Source: Planctomycetaceae bacterium
GTDB taxonomy: Bacteria > Planctomycetota > Planctomycetia > Pirellulales > Pirellulaceae
Direction of reading: 5' to 3'
Assembly: GCA_018660825.1 (NCBI GenBank)
Contig: JABJJO010000140.1
Span: 1 to 64,000, forward strand
Length of the DNA stretch: 64,000 nucleotides
Made by a program: the position numbers and the translations under genes. Positions 1-9,623 of this stretch are shown piece after piece. Each line of letters starts with the position of its first letter. The stretch's first letter is position 1. The notes under the pieces are model-generated. The model ran no database searches and had not been told where the DNA came from. It saw only the letters and a program-made list of their open reading frames with translations.

Positions 1-1
1 A

Positions 2-85
2 GGCAAACCAGGTGAAGGCGAAGGCAAACCAGGTGAAGGCGAAGGCAAACCAGGTGAAGGCGAAGGCAAACCAGGTGAAGGCGAA
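2..85 (+). repeat. 21-bp in-frame tandem repeat (ggcaaaccaggtgaaggcgaa), 4 identical copies then degenerate copies; probably extends left of the window
   Basis: Direct reading of bases 2-85; encodes GKPGEGE x4. Confidence 0.95.
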
Positions 86-967
86 GGCGGAGAAGGCAAA
101 CCAGGGGAAGGCGGAGAAAGTGGTCAGCAAGACGACAATCCGGCTCGCAAGCGTTTGGAAGAAGCTCAAGAACAGATGAAGCAGGCTCAAATCGAACTTG
201 AAAATGCCCGCCGCAGTGAATCTATTGAAGCACAAGAAGAGGCCAAAAAAAAACTCGTTGAAGCTAAAGCACAACTTGAGGAAATTCTTCGACAGTTACG
301 CGAAGAAGAACTGGAAAGGATGTTAGCTTTGCTGGAGGGTCGTTTCCGAAAAATGCTTGAAATGGAGCTCAAAGTGTATGAAGGAACATTGCAACTTTCA
401 AAAATCCCTAAATCAGAACAGAATCGTGAAGTCCAAGTTGCAGCCAACAAGCTAAGCTTTCAACAACGACGTATTGGACTGGAAGCTGACAAGGTACTTA
501 CACTACTGCTTGAGGAAGGCTCATCAATTGCATTTCCTGAAACTGTCAAAATAATGCGAGAAGACATGGAACAGGCTGCCAGTCGCTTAAGTCAATTGAA
601 GGTTGGCCGTATAACGCTTGGCATTGAAGAAGACATCATCCAGTCCATTGAAGAAATGATCGAAGCACTACAGCAAGCTCAACAAGATTTAGAGGAACAG
701 CAGCAACAGCAACAACAGCAACAACAACAGCAACAACAGCAAGAACAACCACTTGTCGACCAATTAGCCGAACTCAGGATGATCCGATCGCTTCAACTAC
801 GCATCAACAAACGCACGAAACGATACTCGCGCCTGCTCGACGATCTCGATGATCCAGCCGGTCAAGCAATGGACGTCGACTTGATTACCGCGTTGCAGAA
901 ACTTTCCGACACGCAACGAAGCTTACAACGCATCACTCGTGATATCGTACTTGGAAAGAATCAATAA
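2..967 (+). CDS. Low-complexity/coiled-coil protein, truncated at the window edge; (GKPGEGE)n repeat then a Gln-rich tract
   Basis: The frame of ORF 155..967 is open upstream to base 2, translating GKPGEGEGKPGEGE...; polyQ near 700-745; the C-terminal part is helical and charged. Confidence 0.8.
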   Translation, partial: GKPGEGEGKPGEGEGKPGEGEGKPGEGEGGEGKPGEGGESGQQDDNPARKRLEEAQEQMKQAQIELENARRSESIEAQEEAKKKLVEAKAQLEEILRQLREEELERMLALLEGRFRKMLEMELKVYEGTLQLSKIPKSEQNREVQVAANKLSFQQRRIGLEADKVLTLLLEEGSSIAFPETVKIMREDMEQAASRLSQLKVGRITLGIEEDIIQSIEEMIEALQQAQQDLEEQQQQQQQQQQQQQQQEQPLVDQLAELRMIRSLQLRINKRTKRYSRLLDDLDDPAGQAMDVDLITALQKLSDTQRSLQRITRDIVLGKNQ

Positions 968-1001
968 CAGTTACAGCCTTTTTTCGCTGGACATTTACAC
1001 T

Positions 1002-2048
1002 ATGAGTTTCAAATCAACCATCACTAGTGCTGTTCTCGCAACGTTTTTTTGTGTTGCCATGGCAGCAACAACAGTTTCTGCTCAAGATGAACTTGAAAAG
1101 AGAGCCAGTTGGTCTTTTCCCGATCAACTAACAGTCAAAGCCAATCTAGATAAATACCTTAGCGACTCTGAGGTTTCCGAAGCCATCCTGCAACAGATCA
1201 CGGTTCTGTGGGAAATACCTATTGAATCAAGCGACCGCTCACTGTTGCTTGACCAGCTCATCAACAGCTTCGCATTAGCAAACAAAGAAGTACGCGAACT
1301 TACAACCCGCCTAGAAACTACTCCGGCAACAGCGGCAAATATTATCCCAGCGATGCTTACCGACGAGTCCCAGAACGACTTCCTGCGAAATAATCTACGA
1401 CTCTTTTACGCTCGCTGGTTGGCTCATAGTGACCTGCAAGATGAGTGCTTACAAGTACTTGAGGGGATAACCCCAAATCAAGTTGTCGATCCAGCGACAT
1501 TGTTATTTTATCAAGCCACCGGTTACCACCGCCTTCTCGCCAAAGACGTTTGTCTGCAGAAAATAAATCTGTTGTTAGAGAACGAAGAACAATTACCGCG
1601 ACGTTACAGCACGATTGCCAACTTAATGAAAGCAGACGTCGGACCATTAAAGCCTGACTCCTTGGACGAAGTGGCTCGCTTGATGGCGGACATTCGCCGC
1701 CGATTGAAACTTGGACGAGCGGGCACTAGAGTCCGCCAAGAAGAAGAAGATGTCATTGCCAAACTCGACAAGATGATTGAAGAATTAGAACAACAACAAC
1801 AACAACAACAATCCGGCAGCGGCGGTGGCAGTTCCAGTTCAAGTTCGCCCGCGCAAGATTCATCCAACCTTGGTGGTTCTGGTCCAGGTAATGTCGACAA
1901 AAAAAGCGTTAAAGAAGGCGATGACTGGGGAGCTTTACCACCACGGGAGCGACAAAAAGCACTACAGCAAATCAGCAAAGAATTGCCAGCTCATTACCGC
2001 GAAGTGATTGAAGAATATTTCCGAAAACTGGCTCGTGACGAAGGTTAA
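1002..2048 (+). CDS. Exported planctomycete protein with Gln/Ser/Gly-rich linker and conserved-looking C-terminus (WGALPPRERQKALQQISKELPAHYREVIEEYFRKLA)
   Basis: ORF 939..2048; ATG at 1002 gives a signal peptide MSFKSTITSAVLATFFCVAMAATTVSA; pure (CAA)7 at 1791-1811. Confidence 0.75.
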   Translation: MSFKSTITSAVLATFFCVAMAATTVSAQDELEKRASWSFPDQLTVKANLDKYLSDSEVSEAILQQITVLWEIPIESSDRSLLLDQLINSFALANKEVRELTTRLETTPATAANIIPAMLTDESQNDFLRNNLRLFYARWLAHSDLQDECLQVLEGITPNQVVDPATLLFYQATGYHRLLAKDVCLQKINLLLENEEQLPRRYSTIANLMKADVGPLKPDSLDEVARLMADIRRRLKLGRAGTRVRQEEEDVIAKLDKMIEELEQQQQQQQSGSGGGSSSSSSPAQDSSNLGGSGPGNVDKKSVKEGDDWGALPPRERQKALQQISKELPAHYREVIEEYFRKLARDEG

Positions 2049-2125
2049 CGAAACCACATATCCAACATCGCCACCGCTATTCGCTGGCACATCGAACAAG
2101 CTCTGAGGGGGGCGATTAATCTCAT

Positions 2126-3322
2126 ATGTGGACAACCGTTCTTTTATCGGCAGCGCTACTTGTACCCACCGAGGTACAGGTAAACCTACTGCAAGGGGAT
2201 CCAGTCGCCGGAAGTATCTCAATGCTGACTAGCCAAGAAATTACACTGACTGGGAAATCCGGGGACACTCGATACGCATTAGACCAATTGCAGTCAATCG
2301 TCTTTGCACAACAGACGGTACCTGCCAAAGATGCAACCACTCTGGTTACACTTCACGATGGATCTAGTTTCCACACAAAATCAATAACCCTTACGGGCGA
2401 ACAATGCACGATGGTTATTGGAAATGCTCAGTCTTTCATCTGTCGTGCTGACAGCATCCGCGATATCCAATTTAAGTCCTTGACCGACGAGGCATTGCGG
2501 CAATATCAGCAAATTATAGCGGCGGATAGTGCAGAGGACATTTTAATAGTGCAACGTCCCGCGGGTGCTATCGATCAACTTGAAGGCATCGTCGAGGCGA
2601 TTGATGGGGAATTCGTCACATTCAGTTTTGACGGTGATAAAATACCCGTCGAAATCGGCAAATTGGCTGGTATTCGACTCGTGAAACCCGCCAACAAGGA
2701 AACATCCAAGTCTCGCTGTCGAATCACCGACGCGTTAAACAACGTTTGGCAAGTGAGCCAACTCAAGCTCATTCCCGAAAACCAAGAACTGCAAACAAAA
2801 ACTTGCACCGGCGAGTCCTTGACCCTCAAACTATCTGAATTACGTCGGCTAGATTTTGCGAGCAATAATATCCTGTATTTAAGTGACATAACCCCAGAGG
2901 CTGTTGAATGGACACCGTTTTTGTCGGGTAATTTAATCCGAAAAAGATTGTCGAAGGTTTACGAACCACGCATGGATATTTCCGTCGATGGAACTCCGCT
3001 GATGGTTGGAACGGAGACCTATTCCAAAGGAATGTCGATCCATAGTCGAACGGTAATGTCACTGAGACTACCAGATATTTATTCCAAACTACAAATGGAT
3101 ATCGGAATTGATCCATCGATGCGCGGTCGTGGGCACGTGGAATTGACAATCCTCGGGGACAACAAGCAGTTGTTTCAGGATTTCGTTACCGGTAGTGATA
3201 AACCGCGAACCTTAGACATAAACATCGCCGAGGTTAGGCGTATTACGATCAAAGTTGACTATGGAAAAAACCTTGACATCGGCGACCAATTGAACCTGGG
3301 TAATGCACGAGTATTGAAATAA
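2126..3322 (+). CDS. NPCBM/NEW2 domain-containing protein
   Basis: C-terminal pattern SKGMSIHSRTVMSLRLP...MDIGIDPSMRGRGHVELTILGDNKQLF is typical of NPCBM domains. Confidence 0.75.
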   Translation: MWTTVLLSAALLVPTEVQVNLLQGDPVAGSISMLTSQEITLTGKSGDTRYALDQLQSIVFAQQTVPAKDATTLVTLHDGSSFHTKSITLTGEQCTMVIGNAQSFICRADSIRDIQFKSLTDEALRQYQQIIAADSAEDILIVQRPAGAIDQLEGIVEAIDGEFVTFSFDGDKIPVEIGKLAGIRLVKPANKETSKSRCRITDALNNVWQVSQLKLIPENQELQTKTCTGESLTLKLSELRRLDFASNNILYLSDITPEAVEWTPFLSGNLIRKRLSKVYEPRMDISVDGTPLMVGTETYSKGMSIHSRTVMSLRLPDIYSKLQMDIGIDPSMRGRGHVELTILGDNKQLFQDFVTGSDKPRTLDINIAEVRRITIKVDYGKNLDIGDQLNLGNARVLK

Positions 3323-3395
3323 CATTATTTAAATGAACAACATGTAGATGGGGATGCGTAACCGGCAAACCACAACGTATTTCTTGGAGACAGAC

Positions 3396-5168
3396 GTGAT
3401 TTTTACTTTACGCACAACACAAACATTAAGCTCTACATTAGCAATTGCATTACTACTTTGCACATCTTCGGTTCAAGCAACCGACGTTCCATCAGCAGTA
3501 TTGTCGGCTCAAGCTAAACGCATTGCAGCGATCCGCAAGGCCTCTGCTTCGACCGTTATGGTGTTCGCTGCCGGAGGCAAGGGGGGCGGTTCCGGCGTTT
3601 TAATCAGTCCTGAAGGTTACGCATTGAGCAACTTTCACGTCGTCAAGCCTGCTGGTGCAGCCATGAAATGTGCGCTCAACGATGGACAACTTTATGATGC
3701 CGTTGTCGTCGGCGTCGATCCTGTTGGGGATGTCGCTTTGATAAAAATGATCGGTCGCGACGACTTTCCATTCGCAAAGATGGCCGACAGTGACAAAGTA
3801 AGATTGGGGGACTGGTGCTTTGCCGTGGGAAACCCATTCCTACTAGCCACCGATTTTCAACCCACCGTAACCTATGGCATCGTATCCGGAGTACATCGGT
3901 ATCAATACCCAGCCGGCACTTTGTTAGAATACGCGGACTGCATCCAAACAGACGCTTCAATTAACCCTGGAAATTCAGGTGGCCCATTGTTCAATGCGAA
4001 CGGCGATCTCATTGGTATTAATGGACGCGGGTCTTTTGAAAAACGCGGACGTGTCAACGTCGGAGTTGGATATGCGATTTCAATTAATCAGATCAAACAT
4101 TTTCTAGGCTATTTACACAGTGGCCGTTTTCTCGACCACGCTACGCTCGGTGCTAACATGGTAACCGATGAAAATGGCGCCGTTGTCGTCTCCAACATCA
4201 TCGAATCCTCGGACGCCTATCGCCGAGGCTTGCGTTATGGAGATCAACTTCTGTCATTCGGTGGCAGGCCAATTAACACCGTCAACGGATTTAAAAATGC
4301 ACTAGGGATTTACCCTCGAGGTTGGAGAGTACCCATTAGTTTCTTGCAAGACGGGAAACAGATCGACACATTCGTTCGCCTTGCCGGAGTACACAGCCCA
4401 GAAGAGTTGCTAGCCAAAGTGCAGCCCAAGCGCAAGCCCCCAGCACCTCCTCAAGAACAAGAGAAACCCAAGGATGATCCACCAGAGGCAAAGCCACCGG
4501 TTAAAAACAACAAAAAAAAGGCGTTCTCGCCGGAAGTTGCGCCCTTCATAGAAGCACGCCATGGTTATTCAAACTACTATTTTAACAGGCTCAATCAAAA
4601 TCGCATTTGGGACAAGTACATCGGTTTAACCCAAGCCGACAAACTTCTTGGCAATTGGGTTATTGCTGGAGAGATCGGAAACCTAGGGGCAGCCACCATC
4701 AATCTACAAGCGAATCGAGTTGATGCCAAATTACCACAGGGCACGACATTCGCTGATCTTGACGGTGAACTCAACGCGCAAGATGCTCCTCGAGGCAGCG
4801 GAGGGATGCTCGTCGCTCTACACATGTGGAAGCACATCATGCAAGTCAGTCCGGCACGCTTTGGCGAGGTCTACTATCTTGGCTCTATGCCCACTCCCAA
4901 GCATTCACAAAAACAAGACGTCCTCATCGGCACTCATAGTGTCATTGAATGTCGTTATTATTTTGATCCTAAATCCGGTCATTTGACTTCTCTAGAAATG
5001 TACCCTGACCTCGGTGTCGACCCTTGTGAACTCTATTTCAGTGACTACAAAGAAGTCAACGGCCATTTATTGCCGCATCACATAGAGGTCATTCACGGCG
5101 AAGTCACCTATGGAGAACTTATCATTTCAAGTTATCAGTTTCCCACAGTCGTTAAGGGAGCGAATTGA
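3396..5168 (+). CDS. S1C (HtrA/Deg-like) serine protease with PDZ domain, Pro/Lys-rich linker and extra C-terminal domain; catalytically intact
   Basis: GYALSNFHVV (His), DPVGDVALIK (Asp), NPGNSGGPL (Ser). ORF opens at 3348; GTG at 3396 is a plausible start before a signal peptide. Confidence 0.88.
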   Translation: MIFTLRTTQTLSSTLAIALLLCTSSVQATDVPSAVLSAQAKRIAAIRKASASTVMVFAAGGKGGGSGVLISPEGYALSNFHVVKPAGAAMKCALNDGQLYDAVVVGVDPVGDVALIKMIGRDDFPFAKMADSDKVRLGDWCFAVGNPFLLATDFQPTVTYGIVSGVHRYQYPAGTLLEYADCIQTDASINPGNSGGPLFNANGDLIGINGRGSFEKRGRVNVGVGYAISINQIKHFLGYLHSGRFLDHATLGANMVTDENGAVVVSNIIESSDAYRRGLRYGDQLLSFGGRPINTVNGFKNALGIYPRGWRVPISFLQDGKQIDTFVRLAGVHSPEELLAKVQPKRKPPAPPQEQEKPKDDPPEAKPPVKNNKKKAFSPEVAPFIEARHGYSNYYFNRLNQNRIWDKYIGLTQADKLLGNWVIAGEIGNLGAATINLQANRVDAKLPQGTTFADLDGELNAQDAPRGSGGMLVALHMWKHIMQVSPARFGEVYYLGSMPTPKHSQKQDVLIGTHSVIECRYYFDPKSGHLTSLEMYPDLGVDPCELYFSDYKEVNGHLLPHHIEVIHGEVTYGELIISSYQFPTVVKGAN

Positions 5169-5171
5169 ACT

Positions 5172-6203
5172 ATGTCACGATTATTTGTAAAACGTCTGTC
5201 CATCCTGAGGCCTCTATTGATTGCAACGTTGGTTCTCAGTGGACTAGCATCCTCAAGCCAAGCGAACGACCTTGCTTTGGCCTCCAATACAGTTCAAAGC
5301 AAGATGGTAAAAATCTACGGAGCGGGGGGACTGAAAGGGCTCGAAGCTTACCAAAGTGGATTTCTCATTAGCGGTGATGGACACATTTTAACGGTGTGGA
5401 GTTATGTATTAGATACAGACTACATCACCATCGTATTAGATGATGGTCGGAAATTTGAAGGAAAGATTGTCGGCGCTGACCCGCGACTGGAAATGGCTGT
5501 CTTGAAAATTGATTCTCAAGAACTTGATCACTTTTCATTAAGCAAATCAGTCGTTCTGCAACCTGGTGCCCGCATCCTAACGATTAGCAACCTATTTGGA
5601 GTAGCCACTGGCAATGAACCATGTAGCGTTCTGCATGGAATCGTCGCCGCCACGACTACACTCAATGCTCGTCGTGGTGCATTTAAATCACCCTACCAAG
5701 GCCCCGTCTATGTGCTCGATGCCATCTCAAACAACCCAGGTGCCGCAGGTGGCGCCCTTACCGACAGTCACGGGAATTTAGCTGGATTATTAGGCAAAGA
5801 ACTTCGCAATGCCCAGAACGGAACATGGCTCAACTACGCGTTACCAATCGCTCAACTGACCACAGCGGTGGAAGATATTATTGCGGGGCGCACTCGCCCG
5901 CGAAGTTTTGACGAAACAGTCAAACGACCGGAAAATCCACACACACTGAAATCACTTGGGATTCGCATGGTTCCCGACGTACTTACCAAAACGCCACCGT
6001 TCGTCGACTCGATCACCCGTAAATCTGTCGCTGAGCAAAAAGGATTCCAACCCGATGACCTGATACTGTACTTAAACAACCGCCGTATCGATTCACTCAA
6101 CACACTTATTAATGAAATTGCATTGATCGATAAAATCGACCATATCACCGTGGTCATCCAACGTGACAACAATTTGATTAACATCACATTACCCGGACAA
6201 TAA
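5172..6203 (+). CDS. S1C-family pseudoprotease with PDZ domain (all three triad positions substituted)
   Basis: GHILTVWSYV (His lost), DPRLEMAVLK (Asp to Glu), NPGAAGGAL (Ser to Ala). Confidence 0.82.
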   Translation: MSRLFVKRLSILRPLLIATLVLSGLASSSQANDLALASNTVQSKMVKIYGAGGLKGLEAYQSGFLISGDGHILTVWSYVLDTDYITIVLDDGRKFEGKIVGADPRLEMAVLKIDSQELDHFSLSKSVVLQPGARILTISNLFGVATGNEPCSVLHGIVAATTTLNARRGAFKSPYQGPVYVLDAISNNPGAAGGALTDSHGNLAGLLGKELRNAQNGTWLNYALPIAQLTTAVEDIIAGRTRPRSFDETVKRPENPHTLKSLGIRMVPDVLTKTPPFVDSITRKSVAEQKGFQPDDLILYLNNRRIDSLNTLINEIALIDKIDHITVVIQRDNNLINITLPGQ

Positions 6204-6248
6204 ACAACTCAAACACATGTTTACAATAAACAGCGTTATCTACAAATC

Positions 6249-8219
6249 ATGATTATTTTTCACAACCAGCAACTACCGCTATTCAAACAACTTCTTCTCA
6301 TAGCGATTACCTCAACCTTTGTCATCACTTTAACAAAGAGTTTAACCGCTCAAGATGATCTGCTTGCCCAAGAGGAAAGAGCACTACAACAAGCAGTCTC
6401 TCAAGTCGCTGCAAGTGTGGTACAACTCGAAGTTCTAGGCGGTTTAGAAACTGGCAATGACGGTCCTGTCTCGGGACTGGTTGTCTCCAATGACGGATAC
6501 ATTTTATCGAGTGCGGTGAATTTCCGGCCATCATTTACTTCCATATTAGCAAGTACTCCGAGCGGAAAGCGGGCGACCGCCACCCTGGTTTCACATGATT
6601 ACAATCGCAATTTAGTTCTGCTCAAGGTTAACACTACCGAGCAATACACCACGGCGTCCCCCGTACCCCATACAGAGATTATTGTCGGCCAATGGTCTAT
6701 CGCCCTCGGCAAGACGTATTCACGTGAGGTGGTGAATCAGAGCTTAGGAATTATTAGCGCGACCAACCGAATCTGGGGCAAAGCCATCCAAACCGATGCT
6801 AAAATTTCACCCGCAAATTATGGTGGTCCCTTAATTGACATTCAGGGTCGAGTCTATGGAATCTTAACACCGCTCTCACCACGTGGTCAAAACCCCACCG
6901 ACGGCACCGATTGGTACGACTCCGGCATCGGATTCGCCGTACCACTAATTGATATCCTGCCACACTTAGACACGCTTAAAGCAGGTAAGGACCTGCACTC
7001 CGGATTGCTTGGCGTTTCCCTCAAGTCTGGTGACATTTATGACCTACCGGCAGAAATTGTCGCTGTTCAACCCAAATCTCCCGCCCGCACAGGTGGCCTT
7101 CAAAAAGGCGATACTATCATCAAAGTCAACGACGTGTTGATTAGTCGTCAAGCACAACTACGGCATGCGTTAGGCAGTCAATATGCCGGTAACACGATTG
7201 CGATTTCCGTCAAACGGGATGACCAGGTCGTCACTACCAAAGTCACGCTCGTCGAAAAACTGGAACCCTATGAACACCCACTTTTGGGAGTACTTCCGGA
7301 TCGCAATTTTGAGAAACCGGGCACAAAAATCCGGCACATCTATATGGATAGTCCAGCACAACAAGTCAAGCTTCAACCGGGCGATATCATTACACACATC
7401 AACAATGAAGCCGTCGCCGATCATAACGCCCTGCGACTGGTCTTATCAAACTTCGAACCTTTAGACGAACTCACGCTGACTTATCTACGCAACAACGAAC
7501 CCACCACGGTGTCTCTCGAACTAGGCAACATACCTCAGCAGGCACCAACAATCTCGCCACATGCGACTCCCACCACGGCAGCGGCAGCGGACACATTGGC
7601 AACCGGATTGATTGACCTAAAACTTCCCGAAGAAAAGAACGAGTGCGTGGCCATCATCCCCACTAATTACCGTCACGACGTACCGCACGCACTAATCGTC
7701 TGGTTACAGGCACCTGGTGAGCCAGACAATGAGAATCTGCAGGCCCAGTGGGCCGCACTTGGCGAACAATATCAGGCTATCGTGTTAGCTCCACAGTCGG
7801 CGGATCCCGCCCGCTGGAATCCTAGCGAAGTTGATTTTATTCGCAAGACGATCGACAACGTATTATCCATATATACGATCGACCGCAATCGCATTGTTGT
7901 TCATGGACAACAAGCCGGTGGCAGCATGTCGTATCTCGTCGGATTTTCCCATCGCGATTTGATCCGTGGCGTCGCACCGCTGGATGCGTCGTTACCTATT
8001 CGAGCGGCAATCAAAGCCAACGACCCCGGCGAACGATTGGCGTTCTATGCATTTAACCTGAAAGAATCCAAGCTCGCAAAAGCTTCTGCAGCCGGACTTA
8101 AGCGACTCACTGCCGCGAAATATCCCGTTACGGCCGTCCAACTTAGTGACAAGGCAGGACTATCGGACAGCGATCGCATACAATTCTTGCAATGGGTCGA
8201 TTCACTAGACCGGATCTAG
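6249..8219 (+). CDS. S1C-family pseudoprotease with two PDZ domains and a C-terminal alpha/beta-hydrolase-like domain
   Basis: GYILSSAVNF (His lost), DYNRNLVLLK (Asp to Asn), SPANYGGPL (Ser to Tyr); C-terminal RIVVHGQQAGG resembles a nucleophile elbow with Ser replaced by Gln. Confidence 0.8.
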   Translation: MIIFHNQQLPLFKQLLLIAITSTFVITLTKSLTAQDDLLAQEERALQQAVSQVAASVVQLEVLGGLETGNDGPVSGLVVSNDGYILSSAVNFRPSFTSILASTPSGKRATATLVSHDYNRNLVLLKVNTTEQYTTASPVPHTEIIVGQWSIALGKTYSREVVNQSLGIISATNRIWGKAIQTDAKISPANYGGPLIDIQGRVYGILTPLSPRGQNPTDGTDWYDSGIGFAVPLIDILPHLDTLKAGKDLHSGLLGVSLKSGDIYDLPAEIVAVQPKSPARTGGLQKGDTIIKVNDVLISRQAQLRHALGSQYAGNTIAISVKRDDQVVTTKVTLVEKLEPYEHPLLGVLPDRNFEKPGTKIRHIYMDSPAQQVKLQPGDIITHINNEAVADHNALRLVLSNFEPLDELTLTYLRNNEPTTVSLELGNIPQQAPTISPHATPTTAAAADTLATGLIDLKLPEEKNECVAIIPTNYRHDVPHALIVWLQAPGEPDNENLQAQWAALGEQYQAIVLAPQSADPARWNPSEVDFIRKTIDNVLSIYTIDRNRIVVHGQQAGGSMSYLVGFSHRDLIRGVAPLDASLPIRAAIKANDPGERLAFYAFNLKESKLAKASAAGLKRLTAAKYPVTAVQLSDKAGLSDSDRIQFLQWVDSLDRI

Positions 8220-8322
8220 TTCAATGGATATCTAGTCGCCATCACATCGTTCACATCTATTTTACTTACGCTTAACAATTTAAAATCAAACTGATTCATT
8301 ACAAACATCAAGGAGTAGCACT

Positions 8323-9165
8323 ATGGAAAAGTGGCCAATTGGAGTTTTTACAAGTATCGATGCCGGTTTGGGAGTCAAAATTGAAGTAGCTCACGAACTG
8401 GGTGTGCCAACCATTCAACTACATGCCCCAGCTAAGGAAACCCGAACGGCTGAAAATGCAGAAAAGTTTCTCGCATATCTTAGCGAACTCGGCATAACGC
8501 TTACCGCAGTATTCGGTGGTTTCGAAGGTGAAAGTTATGCAGATATTCCCACTGTTGTGGAAACGGTTGGGATTGTGCCACCCGCTCTACGAACCGCTCG
8601 CGTTCAAGAAATGAAAGAAATTGCTGACTTCGCTCACATGCTTCAGTGCGACGTGGTTGCGTTACACCTCGGCTTCATTCCCCACGACAAGTCCGATCCG
8701 CTCTATGGCGAAGTGATCGAGGTTACTCGCGACATTCTAGATCACTGCAAGAACAACAACCAAAACTTGCACTTAGAAACGGGACAAGAAACAGCCGCGG
8801 GGCTGATTGAGTTTATTTGTGATGTCGAGCGGGACAACTTGTTTATCAACTTTGATCCGGCCAATATGATTCTTTATGGAACAGGTGAACCCATCGAAGC
8901 ATTACGCCAGGTTGGCGCGTTAGTTCGCAGCGTACACTGCAAGGATGCAACATGGTCCGACAAACCGGGTGTTGAGTGGGGTGCCGAAGTGCCCTTAAAC
9001 GACGGCGCCGTTGGTATGGAAGACTACTTGCGAACACTTGATGAAATTGGATACACCGGACCACTGACGATTGAGCGCGAAATCCCTCAAGATCCTGAAC
9101 GCCAAAAAACAGAAATTGGCAATGCTGTCAATCTTTTAACGCAGCTAAAGGATAAAATCCACTAA
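8323..9165 (+). CDS. Sugar phosphate isomerase/epimerase (xylose isomerase-like TIM barrel)
   Basis: LHLETGQETAAGLIEFI, NFDPANMILYG, VHCKDATW, GPLTIERE motifs. Confidence 0.85.
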   Translation: MEKWPIGVFTSIDAGLGVKIEVAHELGVPTIQLHAPAKETRTAENAEKFLAYLSELGITLTAVFGGFEGESYADIPTVVETVGIVPPALRTARVQEMKEIADFAHMLQCDVVALHLGFIPHDKSDPLYGEVIEVTRDILDHCKNNNQNLHLETGQETAAGLIEFICDVERDNLFINFDPANMILYGTGEPIEALRQVGALVRSVHCKDATWSDKPGVEWGAEVPLNDGAVGMEDYLRTLDEIGYTGPLTIEREIPQDPERQKTEIGNAVNLLTQLKDKIH

Positions 9166-9214
9166 CAGCTTTGCCAGCACCTGTTCATTCTTTGAGATTT
9201 TGACGTAAACGCAT

Positions 9215-9541
9215 ATGGATCATAAAAAACGCCTCAAGGTGGTATTCATCATTTTGGTACTCATCACTTGCGGGATGTGGTATTTCGGCCCATCTGGTGG
9301 ATCCCCCCAGACTTGGATGAGTTTGCGGATCACGACATTCTTTGGCGTGCTGCTGCTAGCATTTGACGATGTCAAAAAACTGTTGCTAAAACTAAACGGT
9401 CCCATCGGCATCCTCATCGGGATCGGTTTGCTAGTGGCTGTCGTCTACAGACCATCAGCCAAATTGATTTTGCCGTTACTCATCGGCTGCATCGCCTTAT
9501 TAGCCCTCTTGGGATTCGTCCGCCGCCAATTCGGCAAGTAA
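9215..9541 (+). CDS. Small multi-pass membrane protein
   Basis: Hydrophobic segments in 108 aa; same strand as the upstream gene. Confidence 0.5.
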   Translation: MDHKKRLKVVFIILVLITCGMWYFGPSGGSPQTWMSLRITTFFGVLLLAFDDVKKLLLKLNGPIGILIGIGLLVAVVYRPSAKLILPLLIGCIALLALLGFVRRQFGK

Positions 9542-9623
9542 GGGCATTGCCTATTTTTCATATTCGTGTAAATTCGTGGTGAATTTATTCAAAATGGCAG
9601 CAAATGACTTTCTCGCCCGACGC

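Noticed and set aside
2-85. Possible CRISPR-like array
   Set aside because: Units are 21 bp, contiguous without spacers and in frame; a coding minisatellite.
187-450. Antisense Ser-rich ORF in the first gene
   Set aside because: Shadow of codon bias opposite a clear coding frame.
1604-1978. Minus-strand Cys-rich ORF (CCCCCCCC)
   Set aside because: Antisense of the (CAA)7 tract; artifact.
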